Assembly (NCBI GenBank): GCA_016791065.1
Contig: JAEUOD010000191.1
Location: 1-39,276, forward strand
Source: Dechloromonas sp.
GTDB lineage: Bacteria; Pseudomonadota; Gammaproteobacteria; Burkholderiales; Rhodocyclaceae
Length of the DNA: 39,276 nucleotides
Direction: 5' to 3'
The notes beneath the pieces were generated by a model. It saw only the letters and a list, made by a program, of their open reading frames with translations, did no database searches and was not told the DNA's origin. Below, piece after piece: positions 8,764 to 17,651 of the stretch. The position numbers were made by a program, and so were the translations under genes. Within the stretch, counting starts at the first letter, position 1, and each line of letters opens with the position of its first letter.

Positions 8764-10907
8764 CAGGCAACCATCTCGGCCAGGCGCTTCAGCGTCACGT
8801 AATCGATCTTCCCCGTACCCAGCAGCGGTAGCGCCTCGACCTTCTGAATCTTGCGCGGCACGGCCAGTTCCGGCATGCCGAGTTCGCGCGCCTTGGCGGC
8901 GAGCAGGTCGCGCGACAGGCTACCGTCCGTGGTGAAGAGAACCAGCGCCTCGCCCTTGCTCGCATCCGGCTGGCTCGACGCAGCATGCGCCAGGGCAGGC
9001 GATGTTGCGGTAGCCAGCTTTTCGACGACCTCCAGGCTGACCATTTCGCCGGCAATCTTGGCGAAGCGCTTGACCCGGCCAACGATCTTCACGAAGCCCT
9101 CGTCGTCGAACTCGACGACATCACCCGTCTCATACCAGCCATCGCCGACATCAGAGACCGGCGGCTGCAACACGCCCGGCTGCTCGGCCTTGAGGTAGCC
9201 AGCCATGACGTTGGGGCCGCGGACGTGCAGGATGCCGCCGTTATCGATGCCGGGCACTGGTACCAGCTTGTGCTCGAGGCCGGGCAACAGGTTGCCGACG
9301 GTGCCTGTACGGTAGGCCATCGGCGTATTGACGGCGAGCACCGGCGCCGTTTCGGTTGCGCCGTAGCCTTCGAAAATGCGGATGCCGAATTTCTCGAACC
9401 ATTGGGTGCGCACCCCCTCCGACAATTTCTCGGCACCGGCCACGACGTAGCGCAGGCGGTAGAAGTCGTAGGGATGGGCGAACTTGGCGTAGTTACCGAG
9501 GAAGGTCGAGGTCCCGAAGAGCACCGTGCAGGAGCGGTCGTAAGCCAGCTCCGGGATGATCCGGTAGTGCAGCGGCGAAGGATAGAGGAAGAGGCTGGCG
9601 CCGGTCAGCACCGGCAGCAGCGCGCCGGCGGTCAGGCCGAAGGAATGGAAGATGGGCAGCGCGTTGAGTACCTTGTCGTCGACCGAGAAGTCGATCACGG
9701 CGCGGATCTGCGCGATGTTGGCGAGGATGGCGCGATGCGGCAACACGACCCCCTTCGGTTTGCCTTCGGAGCCCGAGGTGAAGAGCACGACGGCAGCCTC
9801 TTCCGGCGAAGCGTGCAGCTCGAAGCCGCGCGGGAAATGAATGGCCCTGAGGATCAGCCAGAGCTTGTCGCCAAGGCCGATCTTCTCGCGCACATCTTCG
9901 AGATAGACGATCTGCACGCCCTGCAGGCCGGCCAGCTTGTCGGTGAGCTTGGCCTGTTCGACGAAGGCGCGCGAGGTGACGATGAGCTTCACCTCGGCAG
10001 CGGTGCAGGCCGACTGCATGGCATCGACACCGGCCGTGTAGTTGAGCATGGCCGGCACCCGGCGGCGGGCGGTCAGGCCGAAGATCAGGCCCAGCGTCGG
10101 CACCAAGTTGGGCAGCAGCATGCCGACCTTCTCACCAGGCCGGGTCAGGCGCTCGATCTGGCGGCCGAGGATCAGCGCCATCTTGAGAAGGTCGTTGTAG
10201 GAGTACTCGATCTGCTTGACGTCTTCGAGCAGGCGACGGCCCTTGCCGAAGATGTCGGCTGCGTCGCACAGCGCGGTATAGAGCGTCTGCTGCGGGCGCG
10301 AGGCGAAGATCATTTCCTGCATCAGCCGGCGCATCGCCTCGCCCGACTTGCGGCGGCGCAGCTTGGCGGTCGGTGCCTCGGGCATCGGGAAATGGCGTTC
10401 GCTGAGCACCGTCAGGCGAATTTTCGGAAACAGCTCCTTGGGATACTTGCCGGAGAGGCGCGAGAAATAACTGCGCGATGCACCGTCGAGGCGCACCGGA
10501 ACCACCGTCGCGCCGATCTTGGCGGCGACGAAGGCCGGGCCGTCATAGACCTTCATCAGCGAACCGGTCAGCGTGATTCGCCCTTCCGGGAAAATGACCA
10601 CGGGGCGGCCGGATTCGATCAGGCGGATGACCTTTTTCATCGCCATCGGACTGGTCGGATCGACCGCCAGGTAATCGACCATCGAGAGCAGGATGCGGAA
10701 CCAGAAATTGTTGGCGATACCGGTATGGACGACGAAGACCGGGTCGATCGGCAGGAAGAGCCCGATCAGCAGGCCATCGAGGAATGACTCGTGGTTGGCG
10801 ACGACGAGCAGGCGCTGGTGATCGAAACGGGTGCGATTGAGCTGGACTTCGAGACGAAAGAACAGCCGGGCCAGGCCGCGCAGCAGCGGCCGCAGGAGTG
10901 TGCGCAT
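8763..10907 (-). CDS. aas: Aas-like bifunctional acyltransferase / acyl-ACP synthetase
   Basis: A 714-residue two-domain protein, matching E. coli Aas (719 aa). Residues 1 to about 190 are a PlsC-type acyltransferase with NHESFLD (His39, Asp44) and FPEGRIT. Residues about 215-714 are an AMP-forming acyl-activating domain with LFTSGSEGKPKG near residue 376, FEGYGATETAPV, YETGDVVEFDDEGF and a C-terminal LLGTGKIDY. Aas re-acylates 2-acyl-glycerophosphoethanolamine at the inner membrane using fatty acid, ATP and ACP. The ATG at 10907 is chosen because the acyltransferase domain starts there and the upstream in-frame extension is the antisense of arsR. One-base overlaps join it to arsR upstream and the hydrolase downstream. 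Confidence 0.92.
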   Translation of the reverse strand: MRTLLRPLLRGLARLFFRLEVQLNRTRFDHQRLLVVANHESFLDGLLIGLFLPIDPVFVVHTGIANNFWFRILLSMVDYLAVDPTSPMAMKKVIRLIESGRPVVIFPEGRITLTGSLMKVYDGPAFVAAKIGATVVPVRLDGASRSYFSRLSGKYPKELFPKIRLTVLSERHFPMPEAPTAKLRRRKSGEAMRRLMQEMIFASRPQQTLYTALCDAADIFGKGRRLLEDVKQIEYSYNDLLKMALILGRQIERLTRPGEKVGMLLPNLVPTLGLIFGLTARRRVPAMLNYTAGVDAMQSACTAAEVKLIVTSRAFVEQAKLTDKLAGLQGVQIVYLEDVREKIGLGDKLWLILRAIHFPRGFELHASPEEAAVVLFTSGSEGKPKGVVLPHRAILANIAQIRAVIDFSVDDKVLNALPIFHSFGLTAGALLPVLTGASLFLYPSPLHYRIIPELAYDRSCTVLFGTSTFLGNYAKFAHPYDFYRLRYVVAGAEKLSEGVRTQWFEKFGIRIFEGYGATETAPVLAVNTPMAYRTGTVGNLLPGLEHKLVPVPGIDNGGILHVRGPNVMAGYLKAEQPGVLQPPVSDVGDGWYETGDVVEFDDEGFVKIVGRVKRFAKIAGEMVSLEVVEKLATATSPALAHAASSQPDASKGEALVLFTTDGSLSRDLLAAKARELGMPELAVPRKIQKVEALPLLGTGKIDYVTLKRLAEMVA

Positions 10908-11173
10908 CAGGTGTTTTCCTTGAGATAGTCGAGTACGTTGTTCAATGTCGCTTCGAGGGGGCCACGGTCGATCCAGAACCAGACCTCCTTGCCAACCTTC
11001 TCGGAGGCCAGCACGCCCGATTCGTGGAGCACCTTCAGGTGATGCGAAACGGTGGAGCGAGCCAGCGTCGATACCTCGGCAATCTGCCCGACGTTCAGGC
11101 GTTCGCCCGGCTCGAACAGCAGCAGGATGCGTTGCCGATGCTCGTCGCCGAGGGCTACGAAGATGCGGGACAT
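10907..11173 (-). CDS. ArsR-family winged-helix transcriptional regulator
   Basis: A small winged-helix repressor, 88 aa from the ATG at 11173 or 103 aa from the ATG at 11218. I prefer 11173: it has a GGAGGG ribosome binding site directly upstream, begins MSRIFVALGDEHRQRI as is usual for the family, and leaves room for the promoter and operator, which would otherwise overlap the start codon. The recognition-helix segment is LARSTVSHHLKVLHESGVL. The ELCVCDL metal site of classic ArsR/SmtB sensors is absent and there are no cysteines, so the signal is probably not a thiophilic metal. It heads the lipid-remodelling gene run and is divergent from cti. Confidence 0.88.
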   Translation of the reverse strand: MSRIFVALGDEHRQRILLLFEPGERLNVGQIAEVSTLARSTVSHHLKVLHESGVLASEKVGKEVWFWIDRGPLEATLNNVLDYLKENT

Positions 11174-11215
11174 ATCCCTCCACTCGGGAGGGATGGCACG
11201 GGAGTAATCATTCAA

Positions 11216-11255
11216 CATGTCGATAAGATTAGTTATATCGACATGACTTCGTCAA
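11216..11255 (-). promoter_or_regulatory. arsR-operon promoter overlapped by a perfect inverted repeat (candidate ArsR operator)
   Basis: CATGTCGATA at 11216-11225 is repeated exactly as its reverse complement TATCGACATG at 11236-11245, with a 10-nt spacer. On the minus strand a sigma-70-like promoter fits around it: -35 TTGACG (11255-11250), 18-nt spacer, -10 TAATCT (11231-11226). One arm lies inside the spacer and the other just after the -10 box, the expected geometry for autorepression by an ArsR protein. The site may also influence cti, whose start lies 190 nt to the right. Confidence 0.68.
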
Positions 11256-11437
11256 GTATTTTTTTTGACGCAGTTTTTCCGGAACAAGCCGATTGCTCCG
11301 CTAGGCTCACCTGGATTGAAAATTATCTAGCAACAAGGTAGCCGCCGGAAATTTCATGCGCCTGATCGTGTACATTCAGGTCACGAGGGGCGCAACAGCC
11401 CGGGCGCCCGACCCAATCCCGCTATCCGAGCACAACC

Positions 11438-13774
11438 ATGCGCCTTCTCCCCCCCATCCTCCTCGCCCTGCTCGCCGGTTGCGCCACCGTGCTCACCACC
11501 CTGCAACTCGACGAGCGCTTCGGCTCGGCCGATCCCGGTCGCTTCGACCGCCCGCCTGCGGCCAGCGCCGCCGCGCCGGATTACTGGAAGGAGGTCCGGC
11601 CGGTGCTCGACCAGCGCTGCGTCTCCTGCCACGCCTGTTACGACGCCCCCTGCCAGCTCAACCTCACGAGCTATGCCGGCCTGATCCGCGGCGCCAACCC
11701 CAAGCAGGTATATGCCACCCGCCTGACCGCCGAAGCACCGACCCGGCTCGGTTTCGATGCCCTGAGCGCCCGCGAATGGCGAGCCCGCGATTTTTTCCCC
11801 GTGCTCAACGAACGCGCCCAGACGCCGGAGGCCAACCGTACCGGCGTCATGTTCCAGATGCTCGCCCTCAAGCGTGGCCAGCCCGGCCCAAGCAGCGGTC
11901 CCTTGCTCGACAAGGATCTCGATTTCTCGCTCGACCGCGCGCAGACCTGTCCGCAAGCCGAGAGCATGGCACACTACGCCCGCCAGCATCCGGGCCGGGG
12001 CATGCCGTTCGGGCTGCCGGCAGTCAGTGCCAGCGAACACGAAACGCTCGCCAACTGGCTGACGGCCGGCGCCCCCTATACGCCGCCGCCACCGCCCGCA
12101 TCGGCCGTTACGGCCCAGATCGCCGATTGGGAAGCCTTCCTCAATGCCCCGGACAGGCGCAGCCAACTGGTCGCACGCTATATCTACGAGCACTGGTTCG
12201 TCGGTCAGTTCCACTTCCCCGAACAGCCGGCGCTCAATTTCGACCTGGTGCGCAGCCGCACGCCGCCCGGCCAGCCGATCGAGGTGATTGCCACCCGCCA
12301 CCCCTACGGCGATCCCGGCCCGGGCCCCATCCATTACCGCCTGCGTCCGCTGGAAGCGACGCCGGTCGCCAAGACTTTCATGCCGATCGAACTCAGTCCG
12401 GGCCGCCTCACCCGATTGCGCGGCTGGTTTGCTGGTGACCCGGTGGCGGAACTGCCCGGCTACGACCTGGCCACTACTGCCAACCCCTTCGTCACCTTCA
12501 AGGCTCTGCCGGTCGATGCGCGCTACCGTTTCATGCTCGACGAAGCCCTATTCACCATGGCCGGTTTCATGAAGGGACCGGTCTGCCGGGGACAGGTCGC
12601 GCTGAACGTGATCAACGACCATTTCTGGATCGTCTTCCAGGCACCGGGCGAACGCGCCAGCCAGCAAACCGCCCGCCTCATCGAGGCCGGCGCACCGAAC
12701 CTGGCCCTGCCCAACGAACACGAAAGCGCTGGCGGCATGCTGGCCTGGCGCAGTTACGCCGAAAAGGAAAAAGCCTATCTCGCCACCAAGCACGAGACCT
12801 TCAAACGTCTTGGCGATGCCGGCTACCGGCCCACCGTCGCCGGTCTATGGGATGGTGACGGACACAACCCGAATGCGGCCCTCACCATATTCCGCCACTT
12901 CGACAGTGCCTCGATCATGCGCGGCCTGGTCGGCGAGCGGCCGCAAACCGCCCTGCTGCTAAGCTACCCGCTGCTCGAACGCATGCATTACCTGCTGGTT
13001 GCCGGCTTCGACGTGTACGGCAACGTCGGGCACCAGCTGGCGACCCGTCTCTACATGGATTTCCTGCGCATGGAGGGCGAACTCAATTTCCTCGCCCTGC
13101 TCCCTGCCGGGCACCGGCAGAAGGCGCTCGACCACTGGTATCGCGGACGCAGCGCGGAGCAGGACGAACATCTCGCCAAGGTTTCGGCCTATTTCCCCGT
13201 TGCCTCGGGCGAAAAATACCGGACGAACGATCCGTTGGGCGAACTCTATGCAAAGGTCGCAACGCGCGTCGCCAAGGTCCGCGAGAAATCGCTCGACTGG
13301 CGCGACAGCGGCCTCAGTGCCAGCGAACTGGAGCAAATGCGCCGCCTGTCACGGATTCGGGGAACGGCCGTTTCGCACCTGCCGGAAATGAGCCTGCTCG
13401 TACTGCAAGCCCCGGGCGCCATGCCGCGTCTCGTGACGCTGATCGCCAACAGTGCCCATAGCAACGTGGCGCAACTGTTCCAGGAAGAAAAGCGCCGACT
13501 GCCCGACGAGGACACCCTGCTCGCGGTCAACGGCATCGCTGGCGCCTACCCGAACGCCATTTATGCCGTCACTGCTGAAACCCTCCCCGCTTTCGTCACG
13601 GCGGTCAGCCGCCTTGCCGGACCGGATGACCTGATTGCGCTCAACGAACGTTTCGCCGTGCGGCGAACCGATCCGCGCTTCTGGCCGACCAGCGATGCCA
13701 TCCATGCCGCCTGGCGGGCCATGGATCCAAGCCAGGCGGCCGTGCTCGACTACAGCCGGCTCGATCATCGCTAG
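11438..13774 (+). CDS. cti: Cti, periplasmic fatty acid cis/trans isomerase (haem c)
   Basis: Converts cis-unsaturated phospholipid acyl chains to trans in place, a rapid membrane-rigidifying response to solvents, heat and similar stress. The protein is 778 aa. The N-terminus is an export signal with a lipobox-like LLAGC at residues 11-15. A single haem c motif, CVSCH, occupies residues 61-65, as in Pseudomonas Cti. Segments such as YWKEVRPVLDQRC and the central NVINDHFWIVFQAPGE fit the family, whose usual length is about 760-780 aa. It diverges from the arsR-aas-lplT run across a 264-nt intergenic region, placing two membrane-lipid functions side by side. It is followed by a weak hairpin and the haem-sensor kinase. 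Confidence 0.92.
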   Translation: MRLLPPILLALLAGCATVLTTLQLDERFGSADPGRFDRPPAASAAAPDYWKEVRPVLDQRCVSCHACYDAPCQLNLTSYAGLIRGANPKQVYATRLTAEAPTRLGFDALSAREWRARDFFPVLNERAQTPEANRTGVMFQMLALKRGQPGPSSGPLLDKDLDFSLDRAQTCPQAESMAHYARQHPGRGMPFGLPAVSASEHETLANWLTAGAPYTPPPPPASAVTAQIADWEAFLNAPDRRSQLVARYIYEHWFVGQFHFPEQPALNFDLVRSRTPPGQPIEVIATRHPYGDPGPGPIHYRLRPLEATPVAKTFMPIELSPGRLTRLRGWFAGDPVAELPGYDLATTANPFVTFKALPVDARYRFMLDEALFTMAGFMKGPVCRGQVALNVINDHFWIVFQAPGERASQQTARLIEAGAPNLALPNEHESAGGMLAWRSYAEKEKAYLATKHETFKRLGDAGYRPTVAGLWDGDGHNPNAALTIFRHFDSASIMRGLVGERPQTALLLSYPLLERMHYLLVAGFDVYGNVGHQLATRLYMDFLRMEGELNFLALLPAGHRQKALDHWYRGRSAEQDEHLAKVSAYFPVASGEKYRTNDPLGELYAKVATRVAKVREKSLDWRDSGLSASELEQMRRLSRIRGTAVSHLPEMSLLVLQAPGAMPRLVTLIANSAHSNVAQLFQEEKRRLPDEDTLLAVNGIAGAYPNAIYAVTAETLPAFVTAVSRLAGPDDLIALNERFAVRRTDPRFWPTSDAIHAAWRAMDPSQAAVLDYSRLDHR

Positions 13775-13818
13775 TCGAATGACATGCCCGACCGGCTGTA
13801 ACTTTGTTACACTGGACT

Positions 13819-13852
13819 AACGGCCTCCCACGCCTCTGCGTAGGCCGTTTTA
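13819..13852 (+). terminator. Hairpin with short T-tract after cti
   Basis: AACGGCCT (13819-13826) pairs with AGGCCGTT (13842-13849) over a 15-nt loop, followed by a short T/A stretch. It lies between cti and the kinase gene. The T-tract is weak, so it could be a leaky terminator or only a processing hairpin. Confidence 0.5.
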
Positions 13853-13914
13853 ATCCAGACATCCACCATGCGTCCTAACCTGTCAGCTGTCCTGATCTTG
13901 CCGGAAGCAAGCGC

Positions 13915-15996
13915 ATGAAGCTGCGCCTCAAGGTCTGGCTCGTCCTCGGCCTCGTCCTGCTCGTCGTCCTCACGCTCGACATGGCGATTTCCTGGCATCG
14001 CATCCAGAGCGAGCACCGTCAGGAGCAGGAATTCGACATCCAGGCCATCCGCGCCCTGCTCATGGCGACGCGGCGCGTCTATCACCAGCAGTTCATCGCC
14101 AGCGAACTGCCGGTCAATGAAAAGACCATCGGCTTCCTGCCGGCGCACGCCATGTCGCGCATTTCGCAGGATTACGCCAACTGGACGGATAACGGCTACC
14201 GCTTCAATAACGTCTCGGACCGGCCGCGCAATCCCGACAACCAGGCCGACCGCTTCGAATTGGCGGCCATGGAGTATTTCCGCGCCAACCCCAAGGTCGT
14301 CAACCGCATGGAGCCCATCCGCGACGACGAAGGCCGCCGCTGGTTCCACTTCACCGCACCGATCTGGATCGAACCCTACTGCCTGATGTGCCACGGCCGC
14401 GCCGAAGATGCGCCAGCCAGCATCCGCGAGCGCTATCCCGAGGCCTACGGTTACAAGCTCGGCGATCTGCGCGGCGTGATGAGCATCAAGCTGCCGCTCG
14501 AACGCTACGAAGCCGCCATGAGCAATCGCTGGCTGGGGCGCCTCTGGCGCAATCTCCAGACCTACCTGCTGATCTTCGTCGCGATCGGCCTGCTCATGGA
14601 CCGCCTGGTTTTACGGCGCGTCGAGCGACTGCGCGCGGGTGCGGCACGCCTGGCCCGGGGCGACAGCGAAGTACGCATCGCCGACCCGGGCCACGACGAA
14701 CTTTCCGCACTGACCCACACCTTCAACGACATGGCGGACAGTGTCATCGCCCGGGAAAAAGCCCTGGCCAGGCAGCGCGACTCGCTCGAACAGACCGTCG
14801 CCGATCGCACCGCTGCGCTTTCCCTGGCAAAGGATGCCGCCGAATCAGCCAACCATGCCAAGAGCCTCTTCCTGGCCAACATGAGCCACGAAATCCGCAC
14901 CCCGCTCAATGCCATCAGCGGCATGTCCGCCCTGATCCGGCGGGGCGGCCTGTCAACCGAGCAACGCGACCGGATGGACAAGCTCGATGCGGCGAGCCGC
15001 CATTTGCTCGACACCATCAATGCCGTACTCGATGTCTCGAAGATCGAGGCCGGCAAGTTCGCCCTTGAGGAAACCACACTGCGCATCGACGCGATCTTCG
15101 CCAACATTCGCTCCATGCTGCAGGAGCAGGCCAGCGCCAAGGGACTCGAATTCCGCATCGACTCCTTTGCGGCACCTGGCGCCCTGCTCGGTGACCCGAC
15201 CCGGCTGCAGCAGGCCCTGCTCAATTTCGCGAGCAACGCCGTGAAATTCACCGAACATGGGCACATCACCCTCACCGCCAGCCTGATCGAAGAAACGGCT
15301 GACGACGCGCTCATCCGCTTCGAAGTTAGCGACACTGGCATCGGTATCCCTGGTGAGGCACGGGAACGCCTGTTCGGCGCGTTCGAACAGGCCGACAAGT
15401 CCACTACCCGGCAATACGGTGGCACCGGACTCGGCCTTTTCATCGCCAAGACCATCGCCCAGGCGATGGGCGGTGAAATCGGCGTCGACTGCAACCAAGG
15501 CCAGGGCAGCACATTCTGGCTGACGGCGCGAATAAAGAAGGACCGCTCGACGCTAACCGGCCCGTCGAGCCTCCCCGGGAATGCCGAAGCCATGCTGCGC
15601 ACCGAACATGCCGGCAAACGCATCCTGCTCGTCGAAGACGAACCGGTGAACCGGGAGATCGCCCTCATGATGCTGCAGGAGGTCGATCTGGTCGTCGATA
15701 CCGCAGCCGACGGCATCCAGGCACTCGAACGGGCAGCACAACGGGACTACGACCTGATACTCATGGACATGCAGATGCCGCACATGGACGGCCTCGAAGC
15801 AACCCGCCGGATTCGCGGACTGCCTGGCCAGGCGGCGGTTCCGATCGTCGCCATTACCGCCAACGCCTTCGCCGAGGACAAGGCGCGCTGCTTCGCGGCC
15901 GGCATGAGCGACTTCATCTGCAAGCCGATCACCCCGGAAGGCTTGTATGAAGTCATTCTGAGCTGGCTTCAGCGTCCCCGGAACGAGGCAGGCTGA
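13915..15996 (+). CDS. Hybrid sensor histidine kinase with periplasmic haem-c-type (DUF3365-like) sensor domain
   Basis: A 693-residue membrane kinase. There is a transmembrane helix at about 6-26, a periplasmic domain to about 205 containing CLMCH at residues 156-160, and a second helix at about 214-232. A HAMP linker follows to about 283, then a short coiled coil and a HisKA box [14 protein letters not shown] with phospho-His near 325. An ATPase domain has [16 protein letters not shown] and GGTGLGLFI, and a C-terminal receiver carries acceptor Asp618 ([13 protein letters not shown]). The periplasmic domain with [17 protein letters not shown] resembles DUF3365/Tll0287-type c-haem sensor domains, so redox or gas sensing is likely. 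No DNA-binding partner is encoded nearby. It follows cti in the same direction, and its stop abuts the convergent stop at 15997 with no gap. Confidence 0.9.
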   Translation: MKLRLKVWLVLGLVLLVVLTLDMAISWHRIQSEHRQEQEFDIQAIRALLMATRRVYHQQFIASELPVNEKTIGFLPAHAMSRISQDYANWTDNGYRFNNVSDRPRNPDNQADRFELAAMEYFRANPKVVNRMEPIRDDEGRRWFHFTAPIWIEPYCLMCHGRAEDAPASIRERYPEAYGYKLGDLRGVMSIKLPLERYEAAMSNRWLGRLWRNLQTYLLIFVAIGLLMDRLVLRRVERLRAGAARLARGDSEVRIADPGHDELSALTHTFNDMADSVIAREKALARQRDSLEQTVADRTAALSLAKDAAESANHAKSLFLANMSHEIRTPLNAISGMSALIRRGGLSTEQRDRMDKLDAASRHLLDTINAVLDVSKIEAGKFALEETTLRIDAIFANIRSMLQEQASAKGLEFRIDSFAAPGALLGDPTRLQQALLNFASNAVKFTEHGHITLTASLIEETADDALIRFEVSDTGIGIPGEARERLFGAFEQADKSTTRQYGGTGLGLFIAKTIAQAMGGEIGVDCNQGQGSTFWLTARIKKDRSTLTGPSSLPGNAEAMLRTEHAGKRILLVEDEPVNREIALMMLQEVDLVVDTAADGIQALERAAQRDYDLILMDMQMPHMDGLEATRRIRGLPGQAAVPIVAITANAFAEDKARCFAAGMSDFICKPITPEGLYEVILSWLQRPRNEAG

Positions 15997-16869
15997 TCAG
16001 GTGGAATTTTGCCGCCGCGCCAGCGCCCGCCGCCAGAACACATAGGGCAGGATCGTCAAGGCGCTGATCACGAGATACGCCAATACCGTCGCGACAATGA
16101 CCGGCGACGCCCCGTTCAGCGCGACGACGAGCAAGGCGAGGCCGGGATTGCGTGCGGCACAGGCAATGGCGGTGGCGGTCCGGGTTGACGGCTCTGGACC
16201 ACCCAGCAGGTGGCCGCAGCACAGCGCCAACAGACTGGTCGCCACGATCGCCGCAGCGACATGCGGCCCGGCATCGACGACCGAACGCCAGGCGGTGAGC
16301 AGCGCGAGGAGCGTCATCATCAACAGGAGCACGCTGGCAAACGGAGCAAGCCGGGGCAACATCCATTGGCTCAGGCGCGGCGCCGTGCGGCGCAGTAATA
16401 TGCCGATCCCGAGCGGCAGGAGTTGGGCCATGAAAACCTGGCGGAACAGCTCGCGCGGATCGATCGCCGCCGTCCCGTCATAGAGCCGGTCCAGCGCCGC
16501 GATCCAGAACGGCATCGAGAGCACGGCGAGGATGGCCAGCGCGATCTGCAGCGAGGTCGCATAGGCCCGCCGGCCGCCGGCCTCGATGGCGCGGCGCAAC
16601 GCAACCGGCGCCCCGGGCGAGATCGACATCAGCACGATCCCGATCTCGACCGCGCGCGCCAGTTCGAGATTGCGCACCACGGCCAGGGCCAGCGCCGGCA
16701 CCGCTACCAGGACTGCGAACAAGCCCTTGAGCAGCATGCCGGCATTTGCCCGTATCCAGCGAAACTCACCCGGCTCGATGGCCATGCCGACATGGATCAT
16801 GATCGACCACAGCGTCAGGGCTGCACTGGCGGAAAACAACCACGCGGGAACGGGTCCGTCGATGGGCAC
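15997..16869 (-). CDS. BASS-family (bile acid:sodium symporter-like) transporter
   Basis: A 290-residue integral membrane protein with about nine or ten hydrophobic segments. Family features are the ISPGAPVA segment in the first half and ACAARNPGLALLVVALNG in the second, which match the crossover-helix regions of bile-acid:sodium-symporter/arsenite-permease-like transporters. It starts at GTG 16869, with GGAG 6-7 nt upstream. It lies 69 nt downstream of the tautomerase gene on the same strand and probably shares its message. The substrate is unknown; an organic anion is the family norm. Its stop abuts that of the convergent kinase. Confidence 0.78.
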   Translation of the reverse strand: MPIDGPVPAWLFSASAALTLWSIMIHVGMAIEPGEFRWIRANAGMLLKGLFAVLVAVPALALAVVRNLELARAVEIGIVLMSISPGAPVALRRAIEAGGRRAYATSLQIALAILAVLSMPFWIAALDRLYDGTAAIDPRELFRQVFMAQLLPLGIGILLRRTAPRLSQWMLPRLAPFASVLLLMMTLLALLTAWRSVVDAGPHVAAAIVATSLLALCCGHLLGGPEPSTRTATAIACAARNPGLALLVVALNGASPVIVATVLAYLVISALTILPYVFWRRALARRQNST

Positions 16870-16938
16870 AGGTACTCCGGGAAAGCCGAAACGGCGAAAT
16901 CCCAGTATAGCGAGAAGTGCCTTCCGGTATTGCGACGA

Positions 16939-17349
16939 TCAGCCTGTCATCGGCTGCAGGCTACGGGCGAGACGGCGTGCCGCCTGGGTCTGCCCGCCGT
17001 AACCCCAGTCGTCGGCCGCCACCTCGTGGATGACTATATAGCTGGCTTCGGGCACGACACCGAAGGTATCGCGCAGCAAGCGGTCGAGATCGGCGATGAA
17101 GGCTGCTTTCTCGGCAGTGGTGTTGGTGCCGGCCGTGATGAACAGGGTCGCATGCAGCGGCATGCCATGGGCGGCCGCCGGCTCGCCGGCAATGAACCAT
17201 TGAGCGGCCGGAATATCATCGACACGCACGGCTGTAACCTCGGCGCGCTTGCCCAGCATTTCGGCAATCAGCGTCGTGATGCTGCGCGCCAGGAAGGCAC
17301 GGGTTTCGGGCTCGACCGACTGGCCAATGGCAAGATTGAAGTAAGGCAT
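16939..17349 (-). CDS. Tautomerase-superfamily protein (4-oxalocrotonate tautomerase/MIF-like)
   Basis: A 136-residue cytoplasmic enzyme beginning Met-Pro (MPYFNLAIGQ), so Pro2 would be the catalytic N-terminal proline after Met removal. A second family feature is the GYGGQTQAARR tail. At about twice the size of 4-oxalocrotonate tautomerase, it fits a fused or trimeric MIF/CHMI-like subgroup. The start at 17349 is supported by AGGAG 7 nt upstream and by the need for Pro2. It follows a small ORF (27-nt gap), precedes the transporter and diverges from the LysR gene, the usual arrangement for a LysR-controlled target. The substrate is unknown. Confidence 0.82.
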   Translation of the reverse strand: MPYFNLAIGQSVEPETRAFLARSITTLIAEMLGKRAEVTAVRVDDIPAAQWFIAGEPAAAHGMPLHATLFITAGTNTTAEKAAFIADLDRLLRDTFGVVPEASYIVIHEVAADDWGYGGQTQAARRLARSLQPMTG

Positions 17350-17375
17350 GGGCTTCTCCTGAAAGACTGCAAGAC

Positions 17376-17549
17376 TTAATGGATGGCGGTACGCGTTGCA
17401 CTTGATGCAAAAACAAGGCGAAACAAGCGCAGAGGTGTGCGCCGCAGGGCGGAAATCAGCACCTCGAAGAAATCCGCTATCGCGGCGCGGCGCATGGCTG
17501 CCGCGCGGGAACGGTGGTACGCAAACACTTCCGGAACAAGCCTGGGCAT
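17376..17549 (-). CDS. Small basic hypothetical protein (57 aa)
   Basis: A 57-residue ORF starting MPRLVPEVFAYHRSRAAAMR, with a strong ribosome binding site (AGGAG about 6 nt before the ATG at 17549). It is basic and helical, with a central amphipathic stretch (IADFFEVLISALRR). No known domain is recognised. It lies immediately upstream of the tautomerase on the same strand and within the region divergent from lysR, so it is probably the first gene of the LysR-controlled message. Coding is supported by the ribosome binding site and tight spacing only. Confidence 0.55.
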   Translation of the reverse strand: MPRLVPEVFAYHRSRAAAMRRAAIADFFEVLISALRRTPLRLFRLVFASSATRTAIH

Positions 17550-17592
17550 CGTATTCTCCTGTCTGCTCGGCACGCCGGGTGGCATGCGATGG

Positions 17593-17610
17593 CTGCAGAT
17601 TAGTCTGCAG
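17593..17610. promoter_or_regulatory. Palindrome in the lysR/tautomerase divergent region (candidate LysR operator)
   Basis: CTGCAGA (17593-17599) and TCTGCAG (17604-17610) form a perfect 7-bp inverted repeat with a TTAG spacer, 41 nt before the lysR start and 43 nt upstream of the small divergent ORF. A dyad midway between divergent genes is where a LysR regulator normally binds. Confidence 0.5.
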
Positions 17611-17651
17611 CCCAATATTCGGAGACCAGCGCAACCGGAAAGGGCCTTTGC

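Noticed and set aside
8985-10787. 600-codon open frame on the plus strand
   Set aside because: It is antisense to aas, which is confirmed by two full domains.
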